Shown here: positions 58,757 to 64,000 of the stretch, piece by piece
How positions within the stretch are numbered: position 1 is the stretch's first letter
Layout: the number at the start of each line of letters is the position of its first letter
DNA from: Alopecurus myosuroides
Lineage: Eukaryota > Streptophyta > Magnoliopsida > Poales > Poaceae
Direction: 5' to 3'
Assembly (NCBI GenBank): GCA_028641055.1
Contig: CM054062.1
Span: 12,126,826-12,190,825 of the forward strand
Length of the DNA: 64,000 nt
Translations under genes and position numbers: made by a program
The notes under the pieces: generated by a model
What the model was told of the DNA's origin: nothing
The model's input: only the letters and a program-made list of their open reading frames with translations
The model's database searches: none

Positions 58757-61700
58757 ATGGCACCACCTACCTTCAATTTCAATATGTTCATGGAGAAAGA
58801 GAAATTAGCGAACAATGGAAGCAACTTTACCAACTGGGCACTTAACCTGAGGATTCCCCTCACCGCTTGCAAGAAGCTCTATGTGCTTGATGCACCTCTA
58901 GGTGACCAGCCCGCTGATGATGCTTCTGATGAGGATAAAAATGTTTATCTGACTCAACAAGAAGACCACAGTATAGTTCACTGTGGCATCCTCTATGGAT
59001 TAGAGCCAGAGCTGCAAAAAAGTTTCGAGAACAGCACTGCTTATGCCACAATGGGAGAATTGAAAATGATTTTCGATACCCATGCCGCAGTTGAGAGTTA
59101 TGACGCTTCAGAAAAGTTCTTTAGCTGCATGATGGAAGAGAACAGCTCCGTTAGTGAGCACGTACTCAAAATGTCTGCATACGCTGATAAGCTCATAGCC
59201 TTGGGAATATTGATTCCCATTGAGCTAGGGATACATCGTGTTCTCCAATCTCTGCCACCTAGTTACAAGAACTTCGTGATGAACTATAATATGCAGAGCA
59301 AGAAGAAGTCTCTTCTTGAGCTTCTCTCGATGCTTAAAACTGCTGAAGTGGAGATCAAGAAAGAACATCAAGTGTTGATGATCAATAAGACCACTAGTTT
59401 CAAGAAAGGCAAGAAAGGCAAGCCAAGGGTAAACTTCAAGAAGGGTGGCAAATCTGTTGCTACTGCTGAGAAGAAAACCAGGCATGGCCCTAAGCCTGAG
59501 ACTGAGTGTTTCTATTGCAAGGGTACTGGCCACTGGAAGCGCAATTGCCCCAAGTATCTGGCAGATAAGAAGGCCGGCAAAGTGAACAAAGGTATATATG
59601 ATATACTTGTTATTGATGTGTACCTTACTAGTACTCGCAGTAGCACCTGGGTATTTGATACTGGTTCGGTTGCTCACATATGTAACTCGAAACAGGAGCT
59701 GCAGAATAAGCGACCACTAGCAAAGGATGAGGTGACGATGCGCGTCGGCAATGGATCAAGAGTTGACGTGATCGCCGTCGGGGCGCTACCTCTACGTCTA
59801 CCATCGGGATTAGTTATAAACCCCAATAAATGTTATTTGGTGCCTGCATTAAGCATGAATATCGTTTCTGGATCTTGCTTAATGCGGGACGGTTATTCCT
59901 TTAAGTCCGAGAACAATGGTTGTTCGATTTATATGAATAATATCTTTTATGGTCATGCACCTGAGAAGAATGGTTTATTTCTTTTGAATCTTGATAATGT
60001 TGATACACATATTCATAATGTGAATGCCAAAAGAATTAAGTTAAATGATGATATTGCTACTTATTTGTGGCATTGCCGCTTAGGTCATATTGGTGTTAAA
60101 CGCATGAAGAAGCTCCATTCTGATGGACTCTTAGAATCACTTGATTATGAATCATTTGAAACATGTGAACCATGCCTTATGGGCAAGATGACTAGAACCC
60201 CGTTTTCCGGATCTATGGAACGGGCGACAGACTTACTGGAAATCATACATACTGATGTATGTGGACCAATGAGTGTATCGAAGCGCAGTGGATATCGTTA
60301 TTTTGTCACTTTCACAGATGATTTGAGTAGATATGGGTATATTTACTTAATGAAACACAAATCTGAAACGTTTGAAAAGTTCAAAGAATTTCAGTGTGAA
60401 GTTGAAAATCATCGTAACAGAAAGATTAAATTTCTACGGTCTGATCGTGGAGGTGAATATCTAAGTTACGAGTTTGGCATGCATATGAAACAATGTGGAA
60501 TAGTTTCACAACTCACACCTGCCGGAACACCACAGCATAATGGTGTTTCCGAACGTCGTAATCGTACTTTATTAGATATGGTTCAATCTATGATGTCTCT
60601 TACAGATTTGCCACTATCGTTTTGGGGTTATGCACTAGAGACCGCTGCATTCACTTTAAATAGGGCACCATCTAAATCCGTTGAAACGACACCGTATGAA
60701 TTATGGTTTGGAAACAAACCTAAGCTGTCATTTCTAAAAGTTTGGGGATGCGATGTTTATGTGAAGAAGCTTCAACCTGATAAACTCGAACCCAAAGCAG
60801 AAAAATGCGTCTTCATAGGATACCCTAAAGAAACAATTGGGTACACCTTTTATCACAGATCCGAAGGCAAGATTTTTGTTGCCAAGAATGGATCCTTTTT
60901 GGAGAAGGAGTTTCTCTCGAAAGGTGTGAATAGTAGGAAGGTAGAACTCGACGAGGTTATTGAACCTTCTCTTCTTGGAATGGCGAGTAGCGAAGCGCCG
61001 GAAGTTGTTCCGGAGCTGACCCTGTCAGTTGAAGAGAGAGATAATGATCTAGATCATGAAACTCCAGTAGAGGAAACTACCGCACCTCGCAGGTCAACTA
61101 GGGAACATACAGCTCCTGAACTGTATGGAGATCCCGTATTAAACTTCATGGTAGATGGAGGTGATGACCCTGCAACATATGAGGAAGCGATGATGAGCCC
61201 AGATTCCAACAAATGGCTTGAAGCCATGAAATCCGAAATAGGATCCATGTACGAAAACCAAGTTTGGACTTTGGTGGATTTACCCAATGACCGCAAGGCC
61301 GTTGAGAACAAATGGATCTTTAAAAAGAAAACTGACGCTGATGGTAATGTGACCGTCTATAAAGCTCGACTTGTCGCAAAAGGTTTCCGACAAATTCAAG
61401 GAGTTGACTATGATGAGACTTTCTCACCAGTAGCGATGCTTAAATCAGTTAGGATTATGTTAGCGGTTGCTGCATTTTTCGATTATGAAATATGGCAGAT
61501 GGATGTCAAAACGGCGTTCCTTAATGGTGTCATTGAGGAAGAGTTGTATATGATGTAACCCAAAGGTTTTGTTGATCCTAAGTATGCTGACAAGGTGTGT
61601 AAGCTTCAACGTTCCATTTATGGACTGAAGCAAGCATCCCGAAGTTGGAACCTCCGTTTTGATAAGGTGATCAAAGGTTTTGGATTTGTCCAAACATACG

Positions 61701-62739
61701 GAGAAGCTTGTATTTACAAGAAAGTGAGTGGGAGCTCTGTAGCATTTCTGGTACTATATGTGGATGACATATTATTGATTGGAAATGATATAGAACTTTT
61801 AAAAAGCGTAAAAGGTTATTTGAACAATAGTTTTTCGATGAAAGACCTCGGTGAAGCAGCTTATATATTGGGCATCAAAATCTACAGGGATAGATCAAGA
61901 CGCTTAATTGGACTTTCGCAAAGTACATACCTTGACAAGATTTTGAAAAAGTTCAAAATGGAAGATAGTAGGAAAGGGTTCCTACCTATGTTGCAGGGCA
62001 AGACGTTGAGTAAGACTCAATGTCCAGCTACATCAGAAGATAGAGAAAAGATGAATAAGACTCCCTATGCTTCAGCCATAGGTTCTATCATGTATGCTAT
62101 GCTATGTACAAGACCGGATGTGGCACATGCTATTAGTTTGAATAGTAGGTACCAATCCAATCCAGGTTTGGAACACTGGACTGCGGTCAAGAATATCCTA
62201 AAGTACTTGAGAAGAACTAAGGATATGTTTCTCGTATATGGCGGTGAAGAAGAGCTCGTCGCAAGATGTTACGTCGATGCTAGCTTCGACAGTTATCCGG
62301 ATGACTCTAAGTCTCAGTCTGGGTACGTATTTATTATGAATGGAGGAGCTGTAAGTGGAGGAGTTCCAAGCAATCCGTGGTGGCGGGATCATCAACAGAA
62401 GCGGAATATGTTGCTGCCTCGGAGGCAACACAGGAAGCAGTTTGGATGAAGGAGTTCATATCCGAACTAGGCGTGGTTCCGAGTGCGTTGGATCCAATGG
62501 TTATCTATTGTGACAACAATGGTGCCATAGCCAATGCTAAGGAACCAAGGTCTCACAAGAATTCCAAGCATATCAAGCGCCGTTTTCACTCCATCTGTGA
62601 GCATGTCGCAGATGGGGATGTGAAGATTTGCAAAGTACATACAGATCTGAATGTGTCAGATCCGTTGACTAAAACTCTCTCAAGGGCAAAACATGATCAA
62701 CACCAGAACTCAATGGGTGTTAGATTCATCACTATGTAA
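58757..62739 (+). pseudogene. Copia B gag-pol with one stop and one frameshift
   Basis: MAPPTFNFNMFMEKEKLANN start; zinc knuckle CFYCKGTGHWKRNC (residue 251), protease Asp in VFDTGSVAH (301), integrase Asp 500, Asp 563 and Glu 599 (35 between the last two), RT box YVDD (1001-1004). A TAA at 61556-61558 truncates the frame within RT where Copia A has CAA. A one-base deletion near 62355 (GTAAGTGGAG against GTAAGCTGGAG in A) shifts the RNase H frame, which then continues 62377-62739. The defects are at different positions from those of Copia A. Confidence 0.9.
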
Positions 62740-62772
62740 CATAGATTATTTCCCCTAGTGCAAGTGGGAGAC

Positions 62773-64000
62773 TGAAGGGAATAGGCCCGAGAGGCAATAA
62801 TAAAGTGTTTATTATATATTATTCCTTGTTTATGATAGATGTTTATTTCTCATGCTAGAATTGTATTAACCGGAAACGTTGATACATGTGGGATTAATAA
62901 ACAAACCGACGTTCCTAGTGAAGCCTCTCTTTTAACTAGCTCGTTGATTAAACAGATGATCAAGGTTTCCTGATCATGAACATTGGATGTTGTTAATAAC
63001 GGGGTCATGTCATTAGGAGAATGACATGATGAACTTAAACCCTAACTAAGTATAACAATACGATCAAGTCATTTAGTTTTGTTGTTATATCTTACATTCG
63101 AAGTAACATTATTCCTTAGACCATGAGATCATGTTAATCACTAATACCGAAAGAATACTTTGATGACATCAAACGTCACAACGTAAAAGGGTGACTATAA
63201 AGGTGGCATTGGATATTCGGAAAGTGTTGGTTGAAGCTCATGGATCGAGAATGGGATTTGTCCATCCAATATGACGGATAGATATACTCAGGGCCCTCTC
63301 GGTGATATCACATCGACACCGCTTGCAAGCAAGTGATATGATCACAAGGATGTTATATCACGGGAACGAGAAAAGAGTACTTGTTTGATAACGAGATCGA
63401 ACAAGGTATAATGGATACCGATGATCAGATCTCGGACAAGTAATATATCGCGAGACAAAGGGAAATCGTTACGACGTTGAAAGGTTCACACGATCACGAG
63501 AGTCATCGTTGAATATATAGGAGTCATCACGGTTTTCCAGACCCCGTTGTTGATTATTGATCGGAGAGGAGTCTCGATCATGTCTATAATATTCACGAAC
63601 CGTAGGGAGACACACTTAAGGTTCGATGAAGCGTTTAGAGAGGATACGGAATGCCGAAGAATATTTTGGGCAGCTCCGGAATTGTTTCGGAGAAAATTGA
63701 AATAGTTCAAGGGGTTTTTCGTCGAACGGTTGTTAATAGAATTAACAAATGGTTCGAGGTGCTGCATGCAAATGTTTGTTAATGGAATTAACAAATATAA
63801 ATAAAGAAATAAAAATGTATTATTTATTTATTAAAGAAAAACCTTGGATTTTCCAAGTGGGAAATTAAGGAATTTTGAGTGGGTTTGAGTGGAGCTTCCA
63901 CTCATATGAAGAGAGGAAGGGGTGGGGGCACCCATGGCTGGCCGCACCCCCCTTTGGGCTGCCTCCCCCTCCCCTATAAAAGGAGGGTGAGGGCTCTCTC
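62773..64000 (+). repeat. Copia LTR 3 (first 1228 bp; continues past the window)
   Basis: It starts TGAAGGGAATAGGCCCGAGA after the polypurine tract CAAGTGGGAGAC, with the TATA box CTATAAAAGG at 63974-63983. Confidence 0.9.

Larger units (their letters stand above)
55933..64000 (+). mobile_element. Copia retrotransposon B (no nested insert; 3' LTR cut by window edge)
   Basis: LTR 2, canonical PBS TGGTATCAGAGC (57586-57597), leader, gag-pol (58757-62739), polypurine tract (62761-62772) and LTR 3 (62773 to the window end). The internal region is a few percent different from Copia A at most, and provides the empty site for the chromovirus insertion (CAGATAAGAAGGCC near 59562). Confidence 0.9.

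Noticed and set aside
1..64000. CRISPR arrays, bacterial operons or prophage features
   Set aside because: Nothing of the kind is visible; the window is plant nuclear DNA by element content.

Overview
The window looks like intergenic DNA from a large grass genome, most likely Triticeae (wheat, barley, rye or Aegilops). The basis is the density of nested LTR retrotransposons, LTRs beginning TGATAYGTC of the Athila/Sabrina kind, Stowaway MITEs with CTCC..GGAG ends and TA duplications, Harbinger and hAT elements, and decay mostly through C-to-T changes. I found no intact, recognisable host gene.

Layout. 1-2521: 5' end of an Athila-like Gypsy element on the minus strand (PBS plus complete LTR). 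2522-3470: remnant resembling a Harbinger element, ending in a 49-bp tandem duplication. 3471-8389: 4.9 kb with no recognised element or gene. 8390-9673: a Stowaway MITE split by a 5'-truncated LINE. 9821-9977: a 157-bp hAT MITE. 10075-21090: a decayed minus-strand Tat-lineage Gypsy element (gag, protease, RT, RNase H, integrase) whose RT is interrupted by a 4.4-kb solo LTR (12584-16992). 21330-23563: a decayed PIF/Harbinger element with both ORFs. 23564-26800: unassigned, holding one weak two-exon gene candidate. 26801-26961 Stowaway; 27134-28033 a 900-bp hAT element. 28042-29339 unassigned. 29340-34498: two related Athila-like 3' regions in succession.

34499-64000 is one nested complex. Two Copia elements of one family are joined head to tail and share their middle LTR (LTR-internal-LTR-internal-LTR: 34499-36154, 55933-57584, 62773-window end). 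The first carries a 14.6-kb Tekay-like chromovirus (38139-52722) at a perfect 5-bp target duplication in gag. The chromovirus is the youngest and best preserved element: near-identical long LTRs, one in-frame stop in gag-pol, and an extra 271-codon ORF between the PBS and gag.

The points I rate highest are that extra pre-gag ORF, whose predicted secondary structure resembles a double-stranded-RNA-binding fold; splice-acceptor-like sequences directly before both the extra ORF and gag, together with an exon-like module in the LTR; a tRNA-like module in the LTRs of two chromovirus subfamilies; and the shared-LTR Copia tandem. Family names rest on protein motifs and termini read by eye, not on a database search.
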